From Lachnospiraceae bacterium (GTDB lineage: Bacteria; Bacillota; Clostridia; Lachnospirales; Lachnospiraceae): 35,891 nucleotides of DNA. Of this stretch, positions 16,995 through 25,084 are shown one piece after another. Made by a program: the position numbers and the translations under genes. Under the pieces are notes generated by a model, which was not told the DNA's origin, did not search any database, and saw nothing but the letters and a program-made list of their open reading frames with translations. The DNA is taken from NCBI GenBank assembly GCA_009774375.1, contig VSNO01000021.1, forward strand, positions 1-35,891, given 5' to 3'. Every line of letters begins with the position of its first letter. Position 1 is the first letter of the stretch.

Positions 16995-17020
16995 CGAGCA
17001 GGGAAGGCTTTCCCTGCTCG
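16995..17020. other. Perfect 11-bp hairpin without T run
   Basis: The arms 16995-17005 and 17010-17020 are exact complements with a GGCT loop. It lies 65 bp after the ferritin-like gene. T runs lie before it rather than after it, and no T or A run follows on either transcript, so it is not a standard terminator, though it may act as one. Confidence 0.5.
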
Positions 17021-17042
17021 ATTGCATACAGGCAGGAGGATA

Positions 17043-17098
17043 TTAAACAAATCTTAAACATTTACCCAATTGGAACTTAAATATATTTCGGATATACT
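17043..17098 (+). promoter_or_regulatory. SigA promoter with upstream OmpR-type direct repeats
   Basis: -35 TTGGAA at 17070-17075, 17-bp spacer, -10 TATACT at 17093-17098, 55 bp before the response regulator start. Just upstream, TTAAACA occurs at 17043-17049 and again at 17054-17060, exactly 11 bp apart (one helical turn). That is the usual architecture of an OmpR/PhoB-family binding site, so the regulator may control itself. Confidence 0.65.
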
Positions 17099-17153
17099 TC
17101 TATCTGTCAAAGTTGTAAAAGCGGACAGGGGAGAGAAGGGACGGAGGTTAGGG

Positions 17154-17846
17154 ATGTACAACGTACTGGTGTGTGATGATGAGAGGGATATCGTGTCGGC
17201 GCTGAAGATCTATCTGACAGCCGAGGGGTATCAGGTGTACGAGGCTTATAATGGAAAGGAGGCTTTGGAGGTGCTTTCGAAGGAGGAGATCCATCTGGTG
17301 CTCATGGATATCATGATGCCTGTGATGGACGGCATCACGGCGATGGTGAAGCTGCGGGAGCAGAGCAATGTGCCTGTCATCATGCTGACAGCCAAGAGCG
17401 AGGATACCGATAAGGTGCTCGGGCTTAATATCGGTGCGGACGATTACGTGACGAAACCGTTCAATCCGGTGGAGGTACAGGCGCGGGTGAAATCCCAGCT
17501 CAGACGTTACATGCAGCTTGGCAGCGGGATGGTGCCAAAGGCGAGCGAGACGCTTACCATCGGAGGGATCGAGCTTGACGACCGCACCAAGACGGTGACG
17601 CTTGACGGCGAGAAGGCGGCGCTGACACCGACGGAGTACGATATCCTGAAGCTTCTCATGGAAAATCCGGGAAAGGTGTACTCTCCGGCACAGATCTATG
17701 CGGCTGTGTGGAATGACAGTCCGTACGGTACGGAGAACACAGTTGCAGTCCATGTCAGACACCTGCGGGAAAAGCTCGAGTACAATCCCGCGGAGCCGCG
17801 ATACCTGAAATCTGTCTGGGGACGAGGTTACAAATTGGAAGAATAA
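17154..17846 (+). CDS. OmpR-family response regulator
   Basis: A 230-aa DNA-binding regulator. The receiver domain has LVCDDERDI, LVLMDIMMPVMDG with phosphorylatable Asp52, IMLTAKS and DDYVTKPFN with the conserved Lys. A C-terminal winged helix carries LTPTEYDILKLLMENPGKV and the recognition region TVAVHVRHLREKLE, ending in VWGRGYKLEE. The start at 17154 is set by GGAGG at 17143-17147; the longer frame begins at a TTG inside the -35 box and is not used. It precedes the sensor kinase gene by 23 bp; together they form a VanR/VanS-like pair of unknown signal. Confidence 0.92.
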   Translation: MYNVLVCDDERDIVSALKIYLTAEGYQVYEAYNGKEALEVLSKEEIHLVLMDIMMPVMDGITAMVKLREQSNVPVIMLTAKSEDTDKVLGLNIGADDYVTKPFNPVEVQARVKSQLRRYMQLGSGMVPKASETLTIGGIELDDRTKTVTLDGEKAALTPTEYDILKLLMENPGKVYSPAQIYAAVWNDSPYGTENTVAVHVRHLREKLEYNPAEPRYLKSVWGRGYKLEE

Positions 17847-17869
17847 ACAGGAAAAAGGGTGATGTTTAA

Positions 17870-20458
17870 GTGAAAAAGTTAAGATGTTCAGTGATGGCAA
17901 AGATCACGGCATGGCTGCTCTGCATTGTCTCGGTCATGGGAACTGTTGTGATGGGGATCTGTCTGATGGTTTGTGTAAGAGAGGGTTTATGGGAGCAGAC
18001 GCGCGAGGAGGCGCTCAAAGATGCTTATCAGTTTGTGAACAGGCGATATTCTGTAGATGCGTTTGGCAACCGTGGAAACAGTGCCTATGCGGAGCGTATG
18101 CGCGAGGAGTTTTTCAAGTACGGGATCATCAAGTCAAACGGTCTTGAGGGAGTGGATTTTCATGACAGGCTCTCCTATCTGGATACCAATATGACGGAGC
18201 AGGAGCTTGCGGATCTCAATCCGGACGATCTGTTCCTGTATCTCTTTGTCGAGACGGCAGATGGTTCCAGATCGGGTGAACCGATGGAATATTACGGCAA
18301 TTATGAGGATATCGCATCGCTGGCTGTCGAGAGCGGCAGCCTGATCCGGGATTCGGGATGGTCGTATCTGTACGCGGACAGGATCTGCTATGATGTCGCC
18401 GAGGGGATCCTGTACTATCGTGCGGAGGGAAATTATTATCCTGTACAGAATGTATCGCTGAGCTATAACGGCAGTCAGGGTATGACGGTCTACAACTATA
18501 ATTATGATTTTAACCATAATGGATATCGGTTGAACTATCGGAGTTTTGACACTTCAATATTTGACGGATACGCAGAAGAACCGGCGGAGGACGTGGCAGA
18601 GGCACAGAAGATGCAGACTGTTCAGCCAGACCAGACCGCCGAGATCGAGGGGATCCTTGGCGGCGATGGCGAGGGGAGTATCGTAGATCTGGCGGATCTG
18701 GACAAGACGGCATTCCGCTACAGCAACTGGGGGATGATCCTGCTGGACAATATCCGGAACATACGCGGAGATGAGCTGACGCTGATCGATTCCAGCAATA
18801 TTGCGGATGGATTCTTTGTAAAGGAAGCCGGATATTATCTCAATGAAGATTATACGCTTGTGGTCCGCAAGGATATTCAGGCGGATGCCTACTGGGTGGT
18901 GTCGCTTGTCCCGGATCATGTGCCGTCAGACCGTGTGGACAGCATGTACAGCCAGGAGAGCTGGATCATCAATCTCTATTATGATATTGTTGACAGGAAC
19001 CTGTTTCAGGGGCTCGGGATCAGCATCGCTGTGATGGTGCTGTCATTTGGATTCCTGGTGTGCGCGGTGGGACACCGCAGGGGAGAGGACGGGATCGTGC
19101 TCACCTTTCTGGACAGGATACCGCTTGATTTGCTGTGTGTGTTTGCAGGCGGGGTGGAATTAAGTCTGGCCTATATCGTTCTCAGCATTCTGGCGTGGAC
19201 GGATGTCCACAGATCTGCGGACATTAGTCTGGGCATGTGCGGTCTGTTCGGTGTCGTCATAACAGTGATCGCGGTCGCCTGCATGCTCAGCCTGTGTGTG
19301 CGGGTGAAGGCGGGCAAATGGTGGAGGAACAGCATCTGTTATCGGATCTACAGCTGGATACGTGATCTGATCATAGCGGTTTTCAGGCATATCGGACTGC
19401 TCTGGAAGGTGATCGCCCTGGTTGGGCTGGCCTCTGTTGTTGAATTGTTTGTTCTTGGTACTTTTGAATTTGCCGGTGGAGCGGTCGCCTTTTATCTGAT
19501 AGAGCGGGGAGGATTGTGCGCGGTACTGTGTGCGGTCGTCATCCAGATCAATAAGCTGCAGAAAGCAGGGCAGTGTATGGCGGAGGGAGATCTCAAGTAC
19601 AAGATCGACACGGAAAAGATGTTCTGGGACTGCAAAAAACATGGGGAGAACCTGAACAAGATCGGTGAGGGCATGTCCAAGGCGGTCGATGAGCGCATGA
19701 AAAGCGAGCGTCTTAAGACGGAGCTGATCACGAACGTGTCACACGATATCAAGACACCGCTCACGTCGATCATCAACTATGTGGATCTGCTCTCGAGGGA
19801 GGAGCTTCACAATGACAAGGCGGCAGAGTACCTTGAGGTGCTCGAGAGACAGTCGTCGAAATTAAAGAAACTGATCGAGGATCTGGTGGAGGCATCCAAG
19901 GCATCTACCGGAAATCTGGCTGTCGACAGCCAGAAACTCGATGCCGGGGTATTCGTGACGCAGACGGTGGGTGAGTTTGAGGAAAGACTGTCGGCCGCCG
20001 GGCTGGAACTGATCGTCAGCAGGCCGGAGGAGCCTGTATACATCATGGCGGACGGAAGGCATGTCTGGCGTGTCATCGACAACCTGATGAACAATATCTG
20101 CAAATACGCACAGGAAGGTTCAAGGGTCTATGTAAATCTGGAAGCGACAGTACAGAGCGTGAGCATCACTTTCCGGAACATCTCAAAATACCCGCTGAAC
20201 ATCAGCGGGGAGGAGCTGATGGAACGCTTCGTGCGCGGGGATAAATCGCGCAATACGGAGGGACATGGACTGGGGCTCTCCATAGCGCAGAGCCTGATGA
20301 AACTGACAGGCGGCGACATGAACATTGTCGTGGATGGGGATCTGTTCAAGGTAATACTGACATTTGAACGACATATGCCCGATGAGCAGGAGCTGGTATT
20401 AGAGGAAGATAAAAAAGAGGACACGGACGTTGACAGCGACAGTCGTGATTTGGTATAA
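17870..20458 (+). CDS. Membrane sensor histidine kinase, VanS-like catalytic part
   Basis: An 862-aa partner of the preceding regulator. One membrane helix at about residues 10-35, a large external sensor region of about 340 residues rich in Tyr, Asp and Asn, then several membrane helices between about 380 and 560. The cytoplasmic part has HisKA with NVSHDIKTPLTSI (phospho-His625), a weak N box NLMNNICKYA and G2 EGHGLGLSI. The GTG start at 17870 follows AAAGGGTG; an ATG at 17894 is possible. The kinase core resembles VanS-type kinases of Clostridia that sense envelope stress, but the sensor part is not one I recognise. Its last codons hold the promoter of the next gene. Confidence 0.87.
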   Translation: MKKLRCSVMAKITAWLLCIVSVMGTVVMGICLMVCVREGLWEQTREEALKDAYQFVNRRYSVDAFGNRGNSAYAERMREEFFKYGIIKSNGLEGVDFHDRLSYLDTNMTEQELADLNPDDLFLYLFVETADGSRSGEPMEYYGNYEDIASLAVESGSLIRDSGWSYLYADRICYDVAEGILYYRAEGNYYPVQNVSLSYNGSQGMTVYNYNYDFNHNGYRLNYRSFDTSIFDGYAEEPAEDVAEAQKMQTVQPDQTAEIEGILGGDGEGSIVDLADLDKTAFRYSNWGMILLDNIRNIRGDELTLIDSSNIADGFFVKEAGYYLNEDYTLVVRKDIQADAYWVVSLVPDHVPSDRVDSMYSQESWIINLYYDIVDRNLFQGLGISIAVMVLSFGFLVCAVGHRRGEDGIVLTFLDRIPLDLLCVFAGGVELSLAYIVLSILAWTDVHRSADISLGMCGLFGVVITVIAVACMLSLCVRVKAGKWWRNSICYRIYSWIRDLIIAVFRHIGLLWKVIALVGLASVVELFVLGTFEFAGGAVAFYLIERGGLCAVLCAVVIQINKLQKAGQCMAEGDLKYKIDTEKMFWDCKKHGENLNKIGEGMSKAVDERMKSERLKTELITNVSHDIKTPLTSIINYVDLLSREELHNDKAAEYLEVLERQSSKLKKLIEDLVEASKASTGNLAVDSQKLDAGVFVTQTVGEFEERLSAAGLELIVSRPEEPVYIMADGRHVWRVIDNLMNNICKYAQEGSRVYVNLEATVQSVSITFRNISKYPLNISGEELMERFVRGDKSRNTEGHGLGLSIAQSLMKLTGGDMNIVVDGDLFKVILTFERHMPDEQELVLEEDKKEDTDVDSDSRDLV

Positions 20459-20459
20459 T
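20430..20459 (+). promoter_or_regulatory. Consensus SigA promoter inside the end of the kinase gene
   Basis: Perfect -35 TTGACA at 20430-20435, 18-bp spacer, perfect -10 TATAAT at 20454-20459. It overlaps the last codons and stop of the kinase and lies about 50 bp before the start of the secreted GH-like gene, so that gene can be transcribed independently. Confidence 0.7.
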
Positions 20460-20510
20460 AAATAATATTTTTGTAATCACCAGATCATTATATAGGAAAA
20501 GGAAGTTGTA

Positions 20511-22019
20511 ATGCAGATATTTTTGAGGATCAAAAGAAAGATACTGACTTGTCTGATGGCGTGCATGTTCATTGGCGGCATGGGTGTTGAAACCTGTGCC
20601 GCCGAAGTCGTTGACGCGCAGGCAGTTGTTCCGGACGGACCGCTCACGGCCGTATCACGGAATGTGAGCTGTACAGTGGAAAAGGACGGCACGGTGACAT
20701 ATGCGGCAGTGCTGGACAGTGCGATGCCTGTCCCGGACGACGGCATGCTTTATCTGTTTGAGATGGCGCCCTATGAATATGGGCTCTCGGGTGACACAGA
20801 CATCATAAGTTCGATGGCTTTAGATCCGTCACAGCCTGTCCAGGGTTTTTCTTTTCCTGTCAATTTCAGGCAGGAGGATACCAGACTGTATTCCAAGTTT
20901 GCGATGGGAGTCAGGAGCGGAGGGGCGGTCTGTATGGTGACGGAACCGACCTATATCACCAATCCTGAAGCGCTCGCATGGAATACGCTGATACGGCAGC
21001 CAAGGTCAAAGAAGTCGACGCAGGGTGAGGAGTTCAACAATCTTTATCTGGACGGCACATACGGGCCGGAGCTTGCCTGGGGATTCAAGACGGTCCAGGT
21101 GTTAAATACAGGGGACAGTGCGGCGCTGACGCATCCGATGGCGAGGGCGGAGGCGAGAGCGGCGGATCCGCACAGCATCGAACAACCGATGTATTATATG
21201 TTCAATGCGTCTGATGAGGAAGGGGTCAGAGCGCTTGCCTCCTATATGGAATACTATGCGGCAAATTCCAGGGGCGGTGAGAACTGGATCCTGGGAAACG
21301 AGATCAACACCCGCAGATGGAACTATATGGCATGGACGGACTGGGATACGTATATCAGGGAATATGCGCAGGCGTTCAGGGTGATGTACAATGCGATCAT
21401 GAGTACGAATGCGAATGCGCGGGTATATGTCTGTCTGGATCAGATCTGGGACAGGGATCTGACGCCTGCTGACAAGGAATACTATCAATATATGGATGGA
21501 AAGGATTTTCTTGAGAAGTTTAACGCGCTGATCAGACAGAGCGGCGACATTGACTGGGGCGTGTCGCAGCATCCATATACAAATCCTATGGGATATGCGA
21601 AATTCTGGGATATGTCCGGCTGTAAGGACGGCGCTGCCTATGCGGACCAGGTCACATCGGGACAGGTCGTCACATTCCAGAATCTTTCCGTGCTGACGGA
21701 TTTTATGCAGACGCCGGATATGCAGGCGCCCGACGGCAGTGTGCGGCATATCATCCTGAGCGAGATCGGCTTGTCAAACGCGCAGGGGAGCGAGATCCAG
21801 GCAGCGGCAATGTGTGCATCCTACGCGGCAGTGCGGGACAATCCGCTGATCGATGAGATGATGTACCTGCTGGTATACAGTGATCCGGGAATGGATTCCA
21901 GTGTCGATGCGTTTGCCCGGCAGGTCTATGATGAGATGGACGGCGAAAATTCAGAACAGCATATGGAGTGGGCAAAGTCCTATATCGGGATCAGCGACTG
22001 GTCTGAGATCATATGGTAG
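20511..22019 (+). CDS. Secreted glycoside-hydrolase-like protein, probably DUF5722
   Basis: A 502-aa protein with a signal peptide (KRKILTCLMACMFIGGMGV, cleavage near CAA). I match it, from memory of the family's appearance, to DUF5722. The mature part reads like a TIM-barrel hydrolase of clan GH-A: WILGNEINTRRW carries the Asn-Glu pair expected for the acid/base at strand 4, and HIILSEIGLSN holds a Glu in the position expected of the nucleophile at strand 7. Substrate unknown. AAAAGGAAG precedes the ATG. It has its own consensus promoter and follows the two-component pair, which may regulate it or sense the same surface material. Confidence 0.68.
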   Translation: MQIFLRIKRKILTCLMACMFIGGMGVETCAAEVVDAQAVVPDGPLTAVSRNVSCTVEKDGTVTYAAVLDSAMPVPDDGMLYLFEMAPYEYGLSGDTDIISSMALDPSQPVQGFSFPVNFRQEDTRLYSKFAMGVRSGGAVCMVTEPTYITNPEALAWNTLIRQPRSKKSTQGEEFNNLYLDGTYGPELAWGFKTVQVLNTGDSAALTHPMARAEARAADPHSIEQPMYYMFNASDEEGVRALASYMEYYAANSRGGENWILGNEINTRRWNYMAWTDWDTYIREYAQAFRVMYNAIMSTNANARVYVCLDQIWDRDLTPADKEYYQYMDGKDFLEKFNALIRQSGDIDWGVSQHPYTNPMGYAKFWDMSGCKDGAAYADQVTSGQVVTFQNLSVLTDFMQTPDMQAPDGSVRHIILSEIGLSNAQGSEIQAAAMCASYAAVRDNPLIDEMMYLLVYSDPGMDSSVDAFARQVYDEMDGENSEQHMEWAKSYIGISDWSEIIW

Positions 22020-22104
22020 TCAGGGCAGGGTTCAGAAAATGTCTATATGTAAATTGACAAAAAATTACTGTAAAATATTAGTAAAGATGCAATAGGATTA
22101 TAGG

Positions 22105-22133
22105 TTGATATTTTCATAACGATGGGGTATACT
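22105..22133 (+). promoter_or_regulatory. SigA promoter of the 6S RNA gene
   Basis: -35 TTGATA at 22105-22110, 17-bp spacer, -10 TATACT at 22128-22133. It places the transcript start near 22140, just at the 5' side of the predicted 6S closing stem. Confidence 0.7.
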
Positions 22134-22139
22134 ATAGTT

Positions 22140-22325
22140 AATCTGAAATGTGCGATAACTCTTGTCATTTTGAACCTACATCACTTTAAACGGGATTCCT
22201 ATATTGTCTGATCAATGTCATGCCCCCCGTAACTGGCCAGGGGAAGGCAGCGAGAAAGATTGCGGTCGCCCACCTAGCATTGGCTAGGAGTCAAAATACA
22301 AGAGCCGGCGTTTCGGGGATACACA
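22140..22325 (+). ncRNA. ssrS: 6S RNA
   Basis: 6S RNA binds RNA polymerase holoenzyme by imitating an open promoter and adjusts transcription in slow growth. The region holds no credible gene but folds as a long rod. CTGAAATG near 22143 pairs with CGTTTCGG near 22309; CTCTTG at 22160-22165 pairs with CAAGAG at 22299-22304; ATTTTGA pairs with TCAAAAT. Strings I associate with Firmicutes 6S RNA are present: TGAACCTACATC, ACGGGATTCCTATA and GCCCACCTAGC with a later GCTAGGAGTC hairpin. A promoter lies directly upstream and a terminator-like hairpin directly downstream. The class is well supported; the ends are approximate. Confidence 0.8.
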
Positions 22326-22331
22326 AGAAGC

Positions 22332-22355
22332 AAAGCAGCCCGCCAGGGCTGCTTT
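22332..22355 (+). terminator. Terminator of the 6S RNA gene
   Basis: A 10-bp perfect stem, 22332-22341 with 22346-22355, GCCA loop, ending in TTTT. It follows the 6S closing stem by about 10 bases. Confidence 0.65.
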
Positions 22356-22363
22356 TGTGGTAT

Positions 22364-22411
22364 AAGTACAGGGTTGAAGGTGATATGAGAAAGACTTTCA
22401 ACCCTGTACTT
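22364..22411 (+). other. Long inverted repeat between 6S RNA and the SpoIID-like gene
   Basis: The arms 22364-22378 and 22397-22411 are exact 15-bp complements with an 18-base loop, ending in a short TTTT-C-T stretch. It may be a second terminator after 6S RNA or part of the leader of the next gene, whose ribosome-binding site begins 20 bp downstream. Confidence 0.6.
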
Positions 22412-22443
22412 TTCTAAATGAATGGTGTCGGGAGGAAAACGAA

Positions 22444-23949
22444 ATTTTTTATGTAAAAGGGTTCTCTAAAAAGCTGCTGATCGTTGTGGTCTGGATCCTG
22501 ATCGCACTGGGGTTATACCGATGCAGCATCCAGCTTCCTGATATGGAGGAGGCCAGAGAGCAGGAAATCGGGACAGATCCGCAGGAGGATACGGGACAGA
22601 ACGTAATACAGGAAAATATTCCAGAAACACCATTTGATGAGAATGTCAGGATACTGATCATGAATGCGGGATACCATGGGATCTACCACACGGAGCTGCA
22701 TATATCATGTGAGGAAGGATTTACGGTTTTGTATAATGGGGAACTGACAGACTACACGCCAGATTCAGAGCTGGTATTACATACAAAGGATTTTGAGGTG
22801 GGGCAGACGGTCTGCATCACGGGAAAAAACAATGGCAGGATCCAGCTCTCAGAACCTGACAGAAGCACACCCGCGCTATACCGCGGAAAGCTGGAGTGTC
22901 ATCCTGACGCGGAAGGGATCGTGGTGGTCAACGAGCTGCCGGTGGAGGAGTACCTGTATGGCGTGGTTCCGAGCGAAATGCCCTCCGATTATCCCGATGA
23001 GGCGTTGAAAGCGCAGGCGGTCAGCGCGAGGACTTATACATATTTTCACAAGCAGAGTTATGCCTACCCGGAGTGGGAGGCACATATGGATGACAGCACG
23101 GCGTTTCAGGTCTACATGAAGTGCGAGGAGACACAGAGCGCGATAAGGGCGGTAGACGAGACGAGAGACCAGGTGCTCACGCACGACGGAAAGATCGTGG
23201 AGAGTTTCTATTATTCGACCTCGAGCGGATATAACGGCGGTGCACGTGTGTGGAGTGACATGCCGACAGCGGCGGATGCATATCTGGTCGAGACCGGAGA
23301 GGAGATCTATGCGTCGAACAGCGAGGAGGGCGAGCAGGCATACAGGCAGTACATCGATAACGGGAAGGAGGGGGATGTGGAGTACCGCGAGGCGTGGTAC
23401 CGCTGGAAATATGACAGATCGTTTGATGAGGACAGCGCTCGGATATTTTTGAAAAAGCTCTATGCGCTGTCGCAGTCCCAGCCTGAGACGGTGCGGATCC
23501 GGTCGCGGTATCTGCCGTCTGACCAGCTTCCGGAGGAGGGGGCTGTCAGGGATATCAGGATATTGAACCGCAAAAAAAGCGGCATGGTATCAGGCATTCT
23601 GATCGAGACGGAACACTTCAGGGTGAGTGTGGCGTCACAGCATGCGGTCAGGCAGGCGCTTGGATGTACGCAGGATGTTGTGACGAAGAATGACGGCAGC
23701 AGGTATATCATGGGAGACATTCTGCCGAGCGCATATTTTTACATAGAAAAAATATATGATAATAACGGGGAAAAGGGGGATAATCTAAGACAGGTGATCA
23801 TACATGGTGCAGGATTTGGGCATGGCTGCGGTATGTCGCAGAACGGGGCGAAGGGTCTGGCCGGCAGAGGATTAACAGCTGAACAGATTCTGGCATATTA
23901 TTATAAGGGAAGCATAATGGATATCGGGGAGCTCGCTAAATGTCAATGA
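22444..23949 (+). CDS. SpoIID/LytB domain protein, membrane-anchored
   Basis: SpoIID-family proteins are lytic transglycosylases or their activators on denuded peptidoglycan. Family motifs: VEEYLYGVVPSEMPSDYP with the conserved Glu, ALKAQAVSARTYTYF, ESFYYSTSSGYNG and GHGCGMSQNGAKGLA near the C-terminus. An N-terminal helix (KKLLIVVVWILIALGLY) anchors it. The strong GGAGG at 22431-22435 fits initiation at ATT 22444, giving FYVKGFSKKLL before the helix; no in-frame ATG, GTG or TTG exists before GTG 22486, which lies inside the helix. ATT is therefore my preferred start, with CTG 22474 or GTG 22486 as alternatives. Sporulation or vegetative septum remodelling are both possible. It overlaps the next gene by 10 bp. 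Confidence 0.82.
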   Translation: MFYVKGFSKKLLIVVVWILIALGLYRCSIQLPDMEEAREQEIGTDPQEDTGQNVIQENIPETPFDENVRILIMNAGYHGIYHTELHISCEEGFTVLYNGELTDYTPDSELVLHTKDFEVGQTVCITGKNNGRIQLSEPDRSTPALYRGKLECHPDAEGIVVVNELPVEEYLYGVVPSEMPSDYPDEALKAQAVSARTYTYFHKQSYAYPEWEAHMDDSTAFQVYMKCEETQSAIRAVDETRDQVLTHDGKIVESFYYSTSSGYNGGARVWSDMPTAADAYLVETGEEIYASNSEEGEQAYRQYIDNGKEGDVEYREAWYRWKYDRSFDEDSARIFLKKLYALSQSQPETVRIRSRYLPSDQLPEEGAVRDIRILNRKKSGMVSGILIETEHFRVSVASQHAVRQALGCTQDVVTKNDGSRYIMGDILPSAYFYIEKIYDNNGEKGDNLRQVIIHGAGFGHGCGMSQNGAKGLAGRGLTAEQILAYYYKGSIMDIGELAKCQ

Positions 23950-24782
23950 TTGCAAAGATATACAGGTTACAGAAGGAAATGCGCAGAACGTTCCAGGAGG
24001 CAGAGGTGGGAACCTATGCCTCTGGCGCTGCGTTCTTTTTGTTTCTGTCGGTGATACCGATGGTGATGATCGTCAGCGGCATCCTGCCGCATGATCTGCT
24101 CGGAAAAAAAGAAATGGTCAGTATCTCGCAGGCTGTCATACCGGATAAGATCTATCGCTTTCTGCTCAGCATTGTCGACAGCTATCATGGTAATCAAGTG
24201 ACGCTGCTGTCCATCTCCGCGGCGGTGGTCGTGTGGTCGGCGTCGAAGGGCGTGCTGGCGCTGATCAGGGGCCTGAACCACATATATGAGGTGGAGGAGA
24301 CGAGGGGGTATATTCTCCTGCGGCTCAAGGCTTCATTCTATACAGTCTTTCTGCTGCTTGCCATCCTGTTATCTGCGGGCGTGCTCGTCTTTGGAAATAC
24401 GCTGGCAAAGTGGCTGATCCCCGACAACGGTCCGGCTGCAAGTCTGTGGCGCGTTTTCGGCTGGGTGCGCCATATCTTTGTCGCAGGCATGATCTCCATC
24501 GTGTTCTGCACGATGTACAGCCTGCTGCCAAACAATCAGGTCTCATGGAAGGAGCATTATCCCGGAGCGGTGGTGACATCGGTATTCTGGACGCTTTATT
24601 CTTTTGGGTTTTCAGTATACATTGATTATTTTGGCGGTTTTTCCATGTATGGCAGCCTGACGAGCATCGTGATCGTGATGATCTGGCTGTATTTTTGCAT
24701 GTACATCTTTTTCGGCGGGGCGCTGGTCAACAAGTGGATCGTGGACGGTTATGTGGATGATTACATCTCGGAGTTTTCCTGA
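23940..24782 (+). CDS. YihY/BrkB-family membrane protein
   Basis: A 280-aa integral membrane protein with about six helices. The lead-in EAEVGTYASGAAFFLFLSVIP matches the conserved YihY N-terminal segment, WSASKGVLALIRGLN is the typical second block, and the C-terminal GSLTSIVIVMIWLYFCMYIFFGGALVN closes the family domain. Function in the family is not settled; it was once called ribonuclease BN by mistake. The start at 23940 overlaps the end of the SpoIID-like gene, so the two are translated together. Confidence 0.85.
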   Translation: MSMIAKIYRLQKEMRRTFQEAEVGTYASGAAFFLFLSVIPMVMIVSGILPHDLLGKKEMVSISQAVIPDKIYRFLLSIVDSYHGNQVTLLSISAAVVVWSASKGVLALIRGLNHIYEVEETRGYILLRLKASFYTVFLLLAILLSAGVLVFGNTLAKWLIPDNGPAASLWRVFGWVRHIFVAGMISIVFCTMYSLLPNNQVSWKEHYPGAVVTSVFWTLYSFGFSVYIDYFGGFSMYGSLTSIVIVMIWLYFCMYIFFGGALVNKWIVDGYVDDYISEFS

Positions 24783-24819
24783 ATTCCTTTAGCGCCTGAG
24801 ATCGTTTTGAATTTGGGGC

Positions 24820-24848
24820 TTGACATTTTGGGTCAGATAACATATCAT
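24820..24848 (+). promoter_or_regulatory. SigA-type promoter upstream of the pheST leader region
   Basis: Perfect -35 TTGACA at 24820-24825, 17-bp spacer, -10 TATCAT at 24843-24848. It is the best promoter in the 615-bp gap before pheS and would start RNA near 24855, upstream of both the hairpin at 24872 and the large palindrome. Confidence 0.5.
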
Positions 24849-24871
24849 TGTTTTCAACGATAGTTCATTGC

Positions 24872-24896
24872 GCAGGGGAGAAGGTTCTTCTCCTGC
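24872..24896 (+). other. Terminator-like hairpin
   Basis: The segment 24872-24883 pairs with 24887-24896 with two bulged G, followed by TTCAATAT rather than a pure T run. It could end transcripts from YihY or from the promoter at 24820. Confidence 0.4.
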
Positions 24897-24923
24897 TTCA
24901 ATATCTCAAATGCGATGAAGGTG

Positions 24924-25083
24924 TAAGGAACTGTTAATAAATTACTCATGACAATGACTTGCCTAAATGCCCATCTGCTGCATCAGAAAATCTTGACATA
25001 GCCCGCTATGCCTGCGATTTTCTTCTTTGCAGCTGAACATTTATGCGGCATCCTTGTCACAGGTAATTTCTGAACAGTTCTTA
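24924..25083. repeat. 160-bp imperfect palindromic repeat, MITE-like
   Basis: The left half from TAAGGAACTGTTAATAAATT aligns with the reverse complement of the right half (ending GAACAGTTCTTA) over its whole length with scattered mismatches, and the centre is CATAGCCCGCTATG. It codes for nothing. Such full-length palindromes are typical of small non-autonomous repeats; I believe similar ones are common in Lachnospiraceae, but this could not be checked here. It ends exactly where the T-box stem I begins. Confidence 0.7.
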
Positions 25084-25084
25084 A

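Noticed and set aside
16995..17020. Rho-independent terminator after the ferritin-like gene
   Set aside because: The stem is perfect but no T run follows on either strand, so only a hairpin is reported.
17070..17153. Longer N-terminus for the OmpR-family regulator
   Set aside because: The TTG lies in the -35 box of a good promoter, and the receiver domain begins exactly at 17154 behind GGAGG.
22140..22325. Reading the structured region as a riboswitch such as a cyclic di-GMP type
   Set aside because: It forms one long rod with a 6S-like centre, has its own promoter and a terminator 86 bp or more before the next gene, and lacks known aptamer core motifs.
22220..22417. 65-codon frame across the 6S RNA and following hairpins
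   Set aside because: The region is explained by RNA structure with promoter and terminator; the frame crosses both hairpins and has no ribosome-binding site.
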